Source: Poriferisodalis sp965226645
Lineage (GTDB): Bacteria; Actinomycetota; Acidimicrobiia; Acidimicrobiales; Poriferisodalaceae
Assembly (NCBI GenBank): GCA_965226645.1
Contig: CBDDDL010000002.1
Span: 124,001 to 188,000, forward strand
Direction of reading: 5' to 3'
DNA length: 64,000 nucleotides
Shown here: piece after piece, positions 20,442 to 28,795 of the stretch
How positions within the stretch are numbered: position 1 is the stretch's first letter
Layout: each line of letters begins with the position of its first letter
The notes under the pieces: generated by a model
The model's database searches: none
Told to the model about the DNA's origin: nothing
What the model saw: the letters and a program-made list of their open reading frames with translations, nothing else
Made by a program: the position numbers and the translations under genes

Positions 20442-20932
20442 TCAGTCGGAGGCGTCCGCCTCACGGCGATAGGTCCCCGACTTGCCCCCCGTCTTCTCCC
20501 ACAGCGTGAGATTGCCGATGACCATCGTGCGGTCTGCCGACTTGCACATGTCGTAGATCGTCAGCGCCGCCACTGAGCACGCCGTCAGGGCTTCCATCTC
20601 TACGCCGGTGCGGTCGACGGTCTCGACCTGAGCCTCGATCTCGATCCAGCTGTCGGCGATCGCGAAGTTGACGTAGACCGAACCGATCAGCAGCGGATGG
20701 CACAGCGGAATCAGATCGGGTGTGCGCTTGGCGGCCTGAATGCCTGCTACCGGGCGACGGCGATGACATCGCCCTTGGCGATGGCGCCGCGTGCCACCTG
20801 CGACGCGGTGTCGGCGGTCATGTGGACCCGGCAGCGGGCGATGGCCCGGCGATGCGACGGCTCCTTCGGCGTGACATCGACCATGCGCGCGCGACCCAGC
20901 GGATCCAAGTGCGTAAACGGTGAATCGGTCAT
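20442..20932 (-). pseudogene. moaC: MoaC (cyclic pyranopterin monophosphate synthase), one-base frameshift
   Basis: MoaC converts the MoaA product to cyclic pyranopterin monophosphate in molybdopterin synthesis. The N-terminal part from ATG 20932 reads THLDPLGRARMVDVTPKEP... to KGDVIAVAR and hits a TAG at 20747. The rest of MoaC continues in another frame: AGIQAAKRTPDLIPLCHPL, GVEMEALTACSVAALTIYDMCK, MVIGNLTLWEKTGGKSG. Restoring one base in the CGG/TAG junction (CGG-GTA) rejoins AR-VAGIQAAKRT exactly as in the family. All catalytic regions are otherwise intact, so this is either a recent inactivating deletion in a G-run or a sequencing error. Confidence 0.85.
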
Positions 20933-20971
20933 GACCTGTATTCCTCGCCGATGTGCCCAGCTTCGGCAGGT

Positions 20972-21994
20972 TCAGCCACCGATTTGACTCATCGTTCTCT
21001 TTGGCCTGATGAAGTTGACCTGGCCGATCGAATGGCCGGCCCACTTGGTTCCCACCGCACTGCGGATGGCCTCGGCGAGTTGATCGTCCAACTCCCTGCT
21101 GACAGTGCCGCTGCGCAGGATCGAACGTATATCGAACTCTCGCAGTGCGAACAGGCACGTCCGGAATTGGCCTTCGGCGGTCAGGCGCACCCGGTCGCAG
21201 TTGCCGCAGAAGGGCTTGGTGACGCTGGCGATGACGCCGACCTGGCCGCCGCCGTCCAAGTATCGGTACCGCTCGGCGGGTTCGTTCGAGCGCAGGATCG
21301 GCTCGGTCGCAAACTCGGCCGAGATATCCGCCAAGATCTCGTCGGCCGGCACCACCACGTCGCTCGTCCACACATCGCCCGCTTCGAGCGGCATGAACTC
21401 GATGAAGCGGACCTCCACCCCTCTTTCGCGGCCGAAGCGGGCGAAATCAACGACCTCGTCGTCGTTGATGCCCCGCATCATGACGGTGTTGATCTTGACC
21501 GGCGCGAGTCCAGCGTCGATCGCGGCATCGATGCCGTCGAGTACCCGGTCCAACTCGTCGCGGCGCGTGAGCTCCAGGAAGCGTTCGCGCTGCAGTGAAT
21601 CGAGGCTGATGTTGATGCGGCTGAGGCCGGCATCTGCGAGCGACTTGGCGTGCATTCGCAACGTGGCACCGTTGGTCGTGAGTGCGACATCGACGCCGAG
21701 CCCGGCCAGGCGTTCCACCAGCCGAGGCAGATGGGCGCGCACGAGGGGCTCGCCGCCTGTCAGACGGATGCTCCCGAAGCCGAACCGCTCGACGCAGACA
21801 CGAGCGAATCGCTCGATCTCTTCGAAGCTCAGGATCTCCGAACGCGGCAGCCACTTCATGCCTTCGGCGGGCATGCAGTATTGGCAGCGGAAATTGCAGC
21901 GGTCGGTCACCGAGATGCGCAAGTCGCCGACGGTCCGACCGAACGGGTCGACGAGGTCCTCAGCCGGCCTCTGCGCGGTTGCCGCAACGCTCAC
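20972..21994 (-). CDS. moaA: MoaA, GTP 3',8-cyclase (radical SAM)
   Basis: MoaA performs the first step of molybdenum-cofactor synthesis, rearranging GTP with S-adenosylmethionine. With GTG 21994 as start (340 residues, normal length) the radical-SAM cluster is CNFRCQYC (Cys33, 37, 40). The second, substrate-binding cluster is FCGNCDRVRLTAEGQFRTC, and the C-terminus ends in the conserved Gly-Gly. LTGGEPLVR is the SAM-binding motif. The frame is open further upstream, but that part reads antisense through the IS982-type element and is not coding. moaC starts 39 bp downstream. The IS element lies only 15 bp upstream of the start, so the native promoter has probably been displaced. Confidence 0.95.
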   Translation of the reverse strand: MSVAATAQRPAEDLVDPFGRTVGDLRISVTDRCNFRCQYCMPAEGMKWLPRSEILSFEEIERFARVCVERFGFGSIRLTGGEPLVRAHLPRLVERLAGLGVDVALTTNGATLRMHAKSLADAGLSRINISLDSLQRERFLELTRRDELDRVLDGIDAAIDAGLAPVKINTVMMRGINDDEVVDFARFGRERGVEVRFIEFMPLEAGDVWTSDVVVPADEILADISAEFATEPILRSNEPAERYRYLDGGGQVGVIASVTKPFCGNCDRVRLTAEGQFRTCLFALREFDIRSILRSGTVSRELDDQLAEAIRSAVGTKWAGHSIGQVNFIRPKRTMSQIGG

Positions 21995-22012
21995 AGGCCT
22001 GAGCGTACCTAG

Positions 22013-23037
22013 ATGATTAGTTCCAAGGGGTCGGGTCCACCTGTGGTGGGGTGAGGGCGTCCAAGCTCGGGGTGTGAAACAACACCTCGATCTTGGAGGA
22101 CCGGAGCATGAACCCGGACTTGGACACCCTCGCGGCCGCGCTGTATGTGAGGATCGATGACCTGTTGGCACAGAACCCTGGGTGGGCGCCGCGGCGGCCT
22201 GTGGCGGGGTTCGCCCCGAAGCTGTCGGACGCTGAGCTGGTCACCCTGGCGGTGATCTCGGCGCTGCTGGGCTATGACAACGGGTCGCAGTTCGTGCGCT
22301 ACGCCCACGCGCATCTGCGGCCGTGGTTCCCGTACCTTGCGAACCGCGACGGGTACAACAAGCGGCTGCGGCGCAGCGGCGAGATGATCGCTCGTGTCAT
22401 GGGATGGCTCGCACGCGAGTGCGAGTCGTGGCATGACGACGTGTGGCTGGTCGACTTCGACGCCGGTCGAGTGCGGCCGAAGCCGCGACACCCAAAAGCG
22501 CTCCGGCCTCGCGGGTTGGGCCCAATACGGCTGGTGCGCGTCGCATTCCCGCTGGTTCTGGGGCCTGCGCCTGCATCTTGTCGCCACACCGGCGGGGCTG
22601 CCGATCGCGTTCGCGGTCGCAGGCGCGAAAGCCGACGAACGCGAGGTCTGCGCAGACATGATCGACGCGGCCCGCATCGCCCGGCCGGGCCAGACCCTCA
22701 TCGCCGACAACCGCTCTGCCGCTCTGCTGCGTTCGAAGCCGACCTCGACGACGCCGGCATCACCCTGCTGCGCCCCGCCACCCGATCCGAGGCCCCACGG
22801 CCCGGCGCGAGGCTCCTGCGGCCCCTGCGCCAGATCACCGAATCGATCATCCACACCCTCAAAGGCCCGCTCACCCTCGAACGCCACAAAGCACGCACCA
22901 AAGCCGGCATCGCCGCGCGCATCGGCACCCGCCTCCTCGCCCTCACCGCCGCCTTCTGGCACAACGAGACCTACCGACACACCCGACCAGCACGCTCACT
23001 CACCGCATACGACCACTAAAACCTTGGAACTAATCAT
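22013..23037 (+). mobile_element. IS982-family insertion sequence
   Basis: The ends are a perfect inverted repeat, ATGATTAGTTCCAAGG at 22013-22028 and its complement at 23022-23037. Both ends are flanked by CTAG (22009-22012 and 23038-23041), which is either a 4-bp target duplication or, being palindromic, part of the inverted repeat. The element is 1,025 bp with one transposase region, as in IS982. It sits between moeA and moaA. Confidence 0.85.
22108..23019 (+). pseudogene. IS982-family transposase with two frameshifts
   Basis: From ATG 22108 the product reads LAAALYVRIDDLLA, LSDAELVTLAVISALLG and YNKRLRRSGEMIARV, typical of IS982. At WLVD it shifts: the family sequence STPVECGRSRDTQKRSGLAG continues in the next frame after one extra T near 22462. 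It returns to the first frame near 22710 because CGCTCTGC is tandemly duplicated there; removing one copy restores DNRSAAFEADLDDAG. The C-terminal part (AGIAARIGTRLLALTAAFWHNE) is present. The DDE domain is thus interrupted and the copy is probably inactive. Confidence 0.85.
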
Positions 23038-23117
23038 CTAGAGCACGAGGGGACACTTCCGCGCGACTGCCGGCGGGCCGATGCAACAAATCCTCGGCAC
23101 CGAATGACGCGCGACGT

Positions 23118-24329
23118 TCAGTCGATCAGCAGCACGTCCACCGGTTCACCCGCACGCACTCCGTCGCCATCGGGCACGACGGCGAGGGCGTTCGATTTCG
23201 CCATCGCCCACAGCATGTGCGAGCCCTGGCCACCCGCAGAGCGAACCTCGACCCCACCGTCGACGTGGACGGCGTGAACACGCATGAAGTGCGTCTTGCC
23301 GTCGGCGCGGCGCAGCAGATCCTCGGCTGCGGTAGCGACCACCGTGGGTCGCACAGGCTGGGTGTGTCCCATCATCGAGCGGAGGCCTGGCCGGGCGAAC
23401 AGCTCGAACGACACCATCGAGGAAACTGGATTGCCGGGCAGGCCGAACACCGGCACGCCGCCGATGGTGCCGAACGCCAGCGGTTTCGCAGGCTTGATCG
23501 CCACCTGCATCCACCGCATGTCCGCGATGCGGTCGAGCACAGCCTTGACGTAGTCGAAGTCGCCCATCGACACACCGCCAGACGTGACGATCGCATCACA
23601 CGTCGCGGCGCCACCGCTGATCGCCTCGGTGATCGTGTCGAGATCATCGGGCGCCAGGCCCAAGTCGATGGGTTCGACGTCGGCCCGCTCGAGCAGCGAC
23701 AGCAGCGTCCGCCGATTGGAGTCGCGGATCTGGCCGGGGCGCAACAAGCTGCCGTCGTCCACCAGCTCGTCACCGGTTGAGATCACGCCGACTCGCAGCC
23801 GCGGATACACCTCGACGTCGGTCATCCCGAGGCTGCACAGCACGCCGAGATGGCCTGCAGTCAGCACTGTTCCGGCTTCGAACACCAGCTCGCCTGCCCG
23901 GATGTCGTCACCGGCCGGACGAACGTGGTTGCCGGGCGGCACGCTGATCTCCACTCGGACTGTCTCGTCGCTGCTGTTTTCGCTCGCCGTCACGCTGGTG
24001 CGTTCGACCATGACCACCGCGTCTGCGCCGGGCGGGATGATGGCGCCGGTCATGATCCGGCTGGCCTCGCCCGCCCCGACCGTCACTTCCGGCGCGTGTC
24101 CCGCCGCGATGGTCTCCACCACCCGCAGCTCTCGTGGCGCCTTCGCAACATCTTCGGAGCGCACGGCGAAGCCGTCCATTGCTGTGTTGGGGAATGACGG
24201 GATGTCCTCGGCGGCGAAAATTTCGCTCGCTGTCACCAGGCCCAGCGCATCCGCAACCCGGCAAAGAGCCGGCGGGCGCGCTGCGCATCGCTCCAGAACG
24301 AACTTTCGGGCAGCTTCGAGCGGCAGCAC
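23118..24329 (-). CDS. moeA: MoeA/Glp molybdopterin molybdenumtransferase
   Basis: MoeA inserts molybdate into adenylated molybdopterin. The 403-residue product from GTG 24329 has the usual MoeA layout: LPLEAARKFVLERC, DIPSFPNTAMDGFAVR, RIMTGAIIPPGADAVVMVE, the molybdopterin-binding MoCF domain (RVGVISTGDELV, IRDSNRRTLLSLL, TSGGVSMGDFDYVKAVL) and the PVFGLPGNPVSSMVSFELF motif. An in-frame TTG at 24350 is an alternative start. An IS607-type element abuts the 5' end. If it is excised across the shared TTCAATT, a GTG at 26689 comes into frame and adds about seven residues, suggesting insertion into codon five or so of the original gene. The remaining protein looks complete. Confidence 0.92.
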   Translation of the reverse strand: MLPLEAARKFVLERCAARPPALCRVADALGLVTASEIFAAEDIPSFPNTAMDGFAVRSEDVAKAPRELRVVETIAAGHAPEVTVGAGEASRIMTGAIIPPGADAVVMVERTSVTASENSSDETVRVEISVPPGNHVRPAGDDIRAGELVFEAGTVLTAGHLGVLCSLGMTDVEVYPRLRVGVISTGDELVDDGSLLRPGQIRDSNRRTLLSLLERADVEPIDLGLAPDDLDTITEAISGGAATCDAIVTSGGVSMGDFDYVKAVLDRIADMRWMQVAIKPAKPLAFGTIGGVPVFGLPGNPVSSMVSFELFARPGLRSMMGHTQPVRPTVVATAAEDLLRRADGKTHFMRVHAVHVDGGVEVRSAGGQGSHMLWAMAKSNALAVVPDGDGVRAGEPVDVLLID

Positions 24330-24346
24330 GCTGCGAAATGTACCGT

Positions 24347-26047
24347 TCAATTTGTATAGAAGGCTGTTCCTTCTCGGCGTCCTGAACGATTTAGGTCCGC
24401 CTGTGCTGTTTTGGCGAGTGTCCGCTGCGGAGTCTGCACGCCACATCGGGGTGGCGCTCGTCGCGTAGCGTTGCTTGCTTGGTCAGCCATGCCAACGGTG
24501 TCCGCGTTCGGCTCTGCGGTAGTTCCCGCTTGACGATGCTGCTGCTCGTCTCGCGGATTGCCGTTTCGTCGCTTAGCGCTGTGCCCTTGGCTTCTTCTCC
24601 CGATCACCACAGCGGCAGCCTCGTGAGAGTTGCCTTGTTGCGAGCGGGACTGATTGAGGGGCTTTTCCCAGAACTGGGCTCCCCATCGGCTGGTGTAGGC
24701 CGGATCGACAGCGATCACGGCCATGTCGTGTTTTTGGGCATTCGAGGTGAGCGCCGCCATGAACTGTCCGGTGGGGATCCCGGCGGTCTTGCGGCGAGAT
24801 GTGCGACCCGGTTTGCCGCGTCGAGGTCGTTGGCGGCCCAAAGCCCGTATGTCGGCGAAGTCGAGTTTCTCGACAGCGGAGAACGTCACACCGCGTTCCT
24901 TGCCCCACCGGTGCAGGTCATCGACGGCTTCGCGTACCCGTCCGAGGCGTTGCGCTCTGCTGCCCTGCTGGTCGATTCTGACGGTGAGCGGGGAGCCCGC
25001 CGGGTTGCCGTGCGGGTCGAGCACGCGGGCGGCAACATGGCCGGCGTTGAGGTCCATCGCCAGGCAGTTCCCCGAAGCGGCGACCTCTGCCACGGTCGCC
25101 GGTTCGTCATCAGCGGCGGGCTGCAGCCGCCATGAGCAGGTGATGTACCAGCGTTGCTTGTCCGTGTCGTAAATGATCTGGTAAGCGAGCGCCGCCCCGA
25201 CGATCGCTCGGTTGCGCCACTGGCCCGCCCGATGATTCCATCGCAGCGGTTCGCTGATCCGCAGATACGGCCCGTCCGCCGTGTGCGACAGATGTTCGAG
25301 GTTCTTGGGGAGCCGTATCACAAGCTCGCAAGCGCCGTTCTCGCCCGGGATGACACGGATCGTCTCGTTCCCGTACCGTTTGCCGGTCTCCCCATCAGCA
25401 GCGATGAACATGCGCCGTGCACGCCACTGCTGTTCCCACTGCTCCACGGTCAGCCCCGCAGCTTCGAGATTATGGCGTTTGTGCAGCAGTTTTCTGCCGC
25501 CGATCACGACCTGCGGGCGCCCCGTCTTGATTCGTTCCTGCGTCTTGACGGTGCGGCTGTGCAGATTCGACAGGCGACGCTGCTTCTGGAATCGCTCACC
25601 GCGCGACACGTACCCCTTCGGCTTGCGACCCCGCTTGCGCACGGGCCCGGCGTCCTGTTGCCGGCGGCCGTCGTGGAGAGTGTCGAATGTCGGCAAAGCC
25701 ACACGGGTCTCGATCTCCGCGATCTCGATCAGGTCGCGTGCGAGCAGAGCCTCGTCGTTCAGCATTCCCCGTCCGTACAGGTCCGCGGCGCGGCGCGTGA
25801 TCGCTCCTGCTTGGCGTGACGTCACGAACCGTGTCAGGTCACGTTTGATCTCAGCGCGCCCCAAGTGCTTCGGACCAGCGCCCAGACGCAGACGTCGCCC
25901 CAGAGCGACACCCACCAAAGAACCCAGATGCTCCCCGACCTCCCGCAAAGCAGCGTCCTCGCTCGGTGAGACCCGCAACGACGTGCGTATCGACACCGCC
26001 GACGGTCCCGCCGCCACGAACGGATCGCTCAACGCATGCCTGGTCAC
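24347..26047 (-). CDS. tnpB: TnpB RNA-guided nuclease homologue of IS607 element
   Basis: The 566-residue product starts at a GTG overlapping the tnpA stop (GTGA). The RuvC catalytic residues are visible: Asp in CLAMDLNAGHVAARV, Glu in TFSAVEKLDFAD, and Asp in VIAVDPAYTSRWGAQ. The conserved AAAVVIGRRSQGHSAKRR tail motif of the actinobacterial subfamily follows. The usual four-cysteine zinc ribbon between the second and third RuvC motifs is absent. TnpB proteins are guided by an RNA made from the element's right end and cut the donor site, favouring element retention. Here the element ends at the tnpB stop, so any guide scaffold must overlap the tnpB 3' coding sequence. Confidence 0.85.
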   Translation of the reverse strand: MTRHALSDPFVAAGPSAVSIRTSLRVSPSEDAALREVGEHLGSLVGVALGRRLRLGAGPKHLGRAEIKRDLTRFVTSRQAGAITRRAADLYGRGMLNDEALLARDLIEIAEIETRVALPTFDTLHDGRRQQDAGPVRKRGRKPKGYVSRGERFQKQRRLSNLHSRTVKTQERIKTGRPQVVIGGRKLLHKRHNLEAAGLTVEQWEQQWRARRMFIAADGETGKRYGNETIRVIPGENGACELVIRLPKNLEHLSHTADGPYLRISEPLRWNHRAGQWRNRAIVGAALAYQIIYDTDKQRWYITCSWRLQPAADDEPATVAEVAASGNCLAMDLNAGHVAARVLDPHGNPAGSPLTVRIDQQGSRAQRLGRVREAVDDLHRWGKERGVTFSAVEKLDFADIRALGRQRPRRGKPGRTSRRKTAGIPTGQFMAALTSNAQKHDMAVIAVDPAYTSRWGAQFWEKPLNQSRSQQGNSHEAAAVVIGRRSQGHSAKRRNGNPRDEQQHRQAGTTAEPNADTVGMADQASNATRRAPPRCGVQTPQRTLAKTAQADLNRSGRREGTAFYTN

Positions 26048-26634
26048 TCTGACGCCGCCTCCAAAGCACGTTGCGCACGCCTGGCGGCCGAGCGTTTCCC
26101 GTACAGCCGGGCGCACATCGAAGTCAGAACCTCAGTCACGTCACGCACCAGGTCGTCCTCGACCTCATCAGGGTCGATCACCGCCACCTCACCGCCGGAC
26201 CCGCGCACACACGCTTCGACCATCTCGAAACCGAACCTGGCCAGCCGGTCGCGATGCTCCACCACCAAACGCAGACGCCCGCCCTGCCCCAACACCCGCA
26301 ACAGCTTCCGGCGCTGCCCGTCCAGACCTGAAGCTGTCTCCAGCACCACTTCGTCTACAACCCATTCCCGGTCACGAGCGAAACGCTGCAAACGCTCAGC
26401 CTGCCGCACCAGATCATCAGACTGGTCGCTGCTCGAAACACGCGCATACAGCACCGTCCGCACGACGCCCAGCACAGCCGACTTGTCCCGCACATACCAG
26501 ATGCGGCCCACCTTCCTCGCCTCAAGCTCATCAGGCAGGCGGCCATCACGCACCATCTCCCACGACGCACGCGGGGTCCGACCGAACTGACGCCCCCAAT
26601 CAGACAACCTCAACCAACCAGACTGCTCAATCAC
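26044..26634 (-). CDS. tnpA: IS607-family serine recombinase (TnpA)
   Basis: A 196-residue product from GTG 26634. Residues 1-50 form an excisionase/MerR-like helix-turn-helix (WLRLSDWGRQFGRTPRASWEMVRDGRLP) with the usual following strand (VGRIWYV). The serine-resolvase catalytic domain has YARVSSSDQ (nucleophilic Ser) and the EHRDRLARFGFEMVEA motif. It catalyses element excision and insertion. The DNA-binding domain lies before the catalytic domain, diagnostic for IS607-type recombinases. The stop overlaps the tnpB start by 4 bp. Confidence 0.9.
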   Translation of the reverse strand: MIEQSGWLRLSDWGRQFGRTPRASWEMVRDGRLPDELEARKVGRIWYVRDKSAVLGVVRTVLYARVSSSDQSDDLVRQAERLQRFARDREWVVDEVVLETASGLDGQRRKLLRVLGQGGRLRLVVEHRDRLARFGFEMVEACVRGSGGEVAVIDPDEVEDDLVRDVTEVLTSMCARLYGKRSAARRAQRALEAASE

Positions 26635-26770
26635 AACACTATTACAGCACCAAACACCATCAAAAATCATTCAATTCCGAACTGTTCACAACCCCTCGCA
26701 GCTGACGCTGGCGTCGAGGGCGTCACGTCCACACGGACACACTCGTCAGTTCAGCCGGCGCGGCGACGGG

Positions 26771-27922
26771 CTAGGAGATCGCGCCCCGGGCCGTGAGGAT
26801 GTCGGCGATCTCCCGGCGACGGGCAGCAAGCTCTACGGGGTCCTTGACCGGCTGGAAACGACCGTCGAGGCCGTCGCGGTCGACGAGCAGCATCGTCGTG
26901 TTCACGAACGCAGACAGCTCACCGATGAGACGTTCGAACTGCACCACCTCGTCAAGGCCGACCCTCTTGCGAACTTCGAACCAGGTGAGCGGCCACTGGG
27001 CCTCGAACACCTCCACGTCAACGATCAGCGAGTTGGTGTTGACCACACCGGCGGCCGTCGGGTCGATGCCGGCGGGCAAGCGGAACGATTCCAAGATCTG
27101 CAGATGACCGTCGACACGCCACGGTGCTCCACCCGGCGCGTCCCCGGCGACAACCTCGCACGTGAGCGGCCGCTTGTGCACGAGATGCGCGCCGATCACC
27201 GCCGGGTCGAGCGTGGCTGCAGCGTTGTCGACATTCGTCACGAATACGTGTCGGCCACCGTTTGTGGCGAACTGTTCGAGCATCCCACTTCGCCGCATTG
27301 CCCACGGCGCGTCGCCGTGGCCTGGCGCATACAGCGAGACAGCCCCTGACGTGTCGCGAAACAGCTCGCCGTCAGCTCGCAAGCGCATCGAAACGCCCTG
27401 CGGGGCGATGCCGACCCGCACATGAGGCGGCACGCTGCTGTCACTGCTGTGTGTTGCGGCCTCGGCCCACGAGGCGAGGGCGTCGTCGGACTGGAAACTC
27501 GTCATGAGCGTCAGCGGGATCGAGCAGTCCAGCTCGCGGGCCAGACGTCGAAGATCGGCGAGTTTGGCGTCCACGAAAGTCAGGCCGTCGAGAACTTCGG
27601 CGAGCGCCTTGACGCCGCCGCCGAAACGCGTTGCCATGCCGCCAGCCAGAAGCAGCACGCCAACTCGGCCCCGCGCGATTGCCTCGCGACCGGCGTCGGC
27701 GAACCGGCGGCGCTCGGCCGAGTCCGGTGGCGGCAGCGCGACAAGGTCGTCGGGATGCGGGGGTTCGATGTGGCCCCGCACCCAGTTGTCGGCAACGATT
27801 CCGTCACGATCGTGTGCACGGTTGCCCAATCGGCTGCGCAGCTGATAGAAGGTGCCGGGGTCGAAGCCGTAGCGCTGCAGTGTCGCAGCGGTCGTCGCGT
27901 CGAGTTCGTAGCGATCGGCCAT
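26771..27922 (-). CDS. UDPGP-type nucleotidyltransferase, probable UTP-glucose-1-phosphate uridylyltransferase
   Basis: A product of 383 residues from ATG 27922 (an in-frame GTG at 27955 is possible; GAGG lies upstream of the ATG). The nucleotide-binding motif is LLLAGGMATRFGGGVKAL. It is followed by the family's metal/sugar-binding stretch NGGRHVFVTNVDNAAATLDP and VVNTNSLIVDVEVF, typical of the eukaryote-like UDPGP fold rather than bacterial GalU. It should make UDP-glucose or a related UDP-sugar for envelope polysaccharides. In actinobacteria a uridylyltransferase gene commonly precedes moeA; here the two are now separated by the IS607-type element, with only about 80 bp of native spacer left. 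Confidence 0.75.
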   Translation of the reverse strand: MADRYELDATTAATLQRYGFDPGTFYQLRSRLGNRAHDRDGIVADNWVRGHIEPPHPDDLVALPPPDSAERRRFADAGREAIARGRVGVLLLAGGMATRFGGGVKALAEVLDGLTFVDAKLADLRRLARELDCSIPLTLMTSFQSDDALASWAEAATHSSDSSVPPHVRVGIAPQGVSMRLRADGELFRDTSGAVSLYAPGHGDAPWAMRRSGMLEQFATNGGRHVFVTNVDNAAATLDPAVIGAHLVHKRPLTCEVVAGDAPGGAPWRVDGHLQILESFRLPAGIDPTAAGVVNTNSLIVDVEVFEAQWPLTWFEVRKRVGLDEVVQFERLIGELSAFVNTTMLLVDRDGLDGRFQPVKDPVELAARRREIADILTARGAIS

Positions 27923-28214
27923 CGCCACAGCAGCCTCAGCGTCACCAGCACTCACGCCGTCGAAAGTTAGAGGCGGCGCAGACAGATCGCGACTCGGGCA
28001 ACGGCTGACACGCCTTCTGTGTGCATTCTGTGCGCAGATTTGCCGTCTATGGCGCCATTTCTGCACAGAAATGCCGCAGTCTGAGCTGGCGGGCGTCGCC
28101 GCGGCGAAAGGACTGAGCTCTCGCACGTTCAGCGTCGCTAGAATTTTCAACGGTCCGAATCCCGCCTTCATCACGCGGTTCGGGTCGCTGGCTGGAAACC
28201 GCACCGGAGACCTC

Positions 28215-28601
28215 ATGCCGACCTACCAGTACCGCTGCGTCGATTGCCGGCAGTCGTTCGAGCGCTACCAGAGCTTCACCGACACCCCGATCACGATCTG
28301 CCCGTTGCCGCTGGACATCGAAGCTGCCGACGACACCGCCGCGACCTGCGGCGGCGAGGTGCGCAAGGTGTTCTCGAACGTAGGCATCTCGTTCAAGGGC
28401 AGCGGCTTCTACCGCAACGACAGCAGGTCTGACGGCGGAACGAAGTCGAAGAGTTCTGACAGCTCGTCAAGTTCCACGAGCGACTCCGAGACCAAGTCGA
28501 CGCCGTCGACGTCATCGAGTTCGTCAGGCTCTTCAAGCTCGTCGAACGGCAGCTCGGAGCGGAATACTCCGGCCGTTGGGACCCCTTCGGCGTCAGGCTG
28601 A
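28215..28601 (+). CDS. FmdB-family zinc ribbon protein
   Basis: A 128-residue product from ATG 28215 with CCGGAG upstream. The first 60 residues are the FmdB/CxxC_CXXC_SSSS zinc ribbon: MPTYQYRCVDC, FERYQSFTDTPITICPL, ATCGGEVRKVFSNVGISFKGSGFY. The rest is a long low-complexity Ser/Thr/acidic tail. The family was named from an amidase-regulatory locus, but its function is mostly unknown; in actinobacteria it often sits beside this uridylyltransferase and moeA. It is divergent from the uridylyltransferase gene here, with about 290 bp between starts. Confidence 0.9.
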   Translation: MPTYQYRCVDCRQSFERYQSFTDTPITICPLPLDIEAADDTAATCGGEVRKVFSNVGISFKGSGFYRNDSRSDGGTKSKSSDSSSSSTSDSETKSTPSTSSSSSGSSSSSNGSSERNTPAVGTPSASG

Positions 28602-28795
28602 CGCCCATCGCTTCGGCGCCGTCGCCAGCAAGGTGACGCCGCGCCAACCCAACACTTCAGACACGCCGCATGCTGCTGTGCCGGCCGATCGTGCATCGCC
28701 ATCGGTGCGCGCACGCAGTGACGCGGCTCACTGCGCAGCAGTGCACGCCGATTCGTCGACGTCGCCGCTGCGGCCGATGCCCCGCGGAGGCTTCG

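Larger units (their letters stand above)
24346..26676 (-). mobile_element. IS607-family element (serine recombinase plus TnpB) inserted at the 5' end of moeA
   Basis: A TnpA-TnpB gene pair with a 4-bp overlap is bounded by the same 7 bases, TTCAATT, at 24346-24352 and 26670-26676. No terminal inverted repeats are seen, as expected for IS607. Joining the flanks across that heptamer reconnects the moeA frame to an upstream GTG, which supports these boundaries. The exact crossover base is not resolved. Confidence 0.8.

Noticed and set aside
20442..20932. Programmed ribosomal frameshift in moaC
   Set aside because: No slippery heptamer or downstream stem was seen, MoaC is not known to use one, and a single missing G explains the break.
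21995..22171. N-terminal extension of MoaA reaching into the IS982-type element
   Set aside because: That part is antisense transposon sequence; with GTG 21994 the protein has normal MoaA length.
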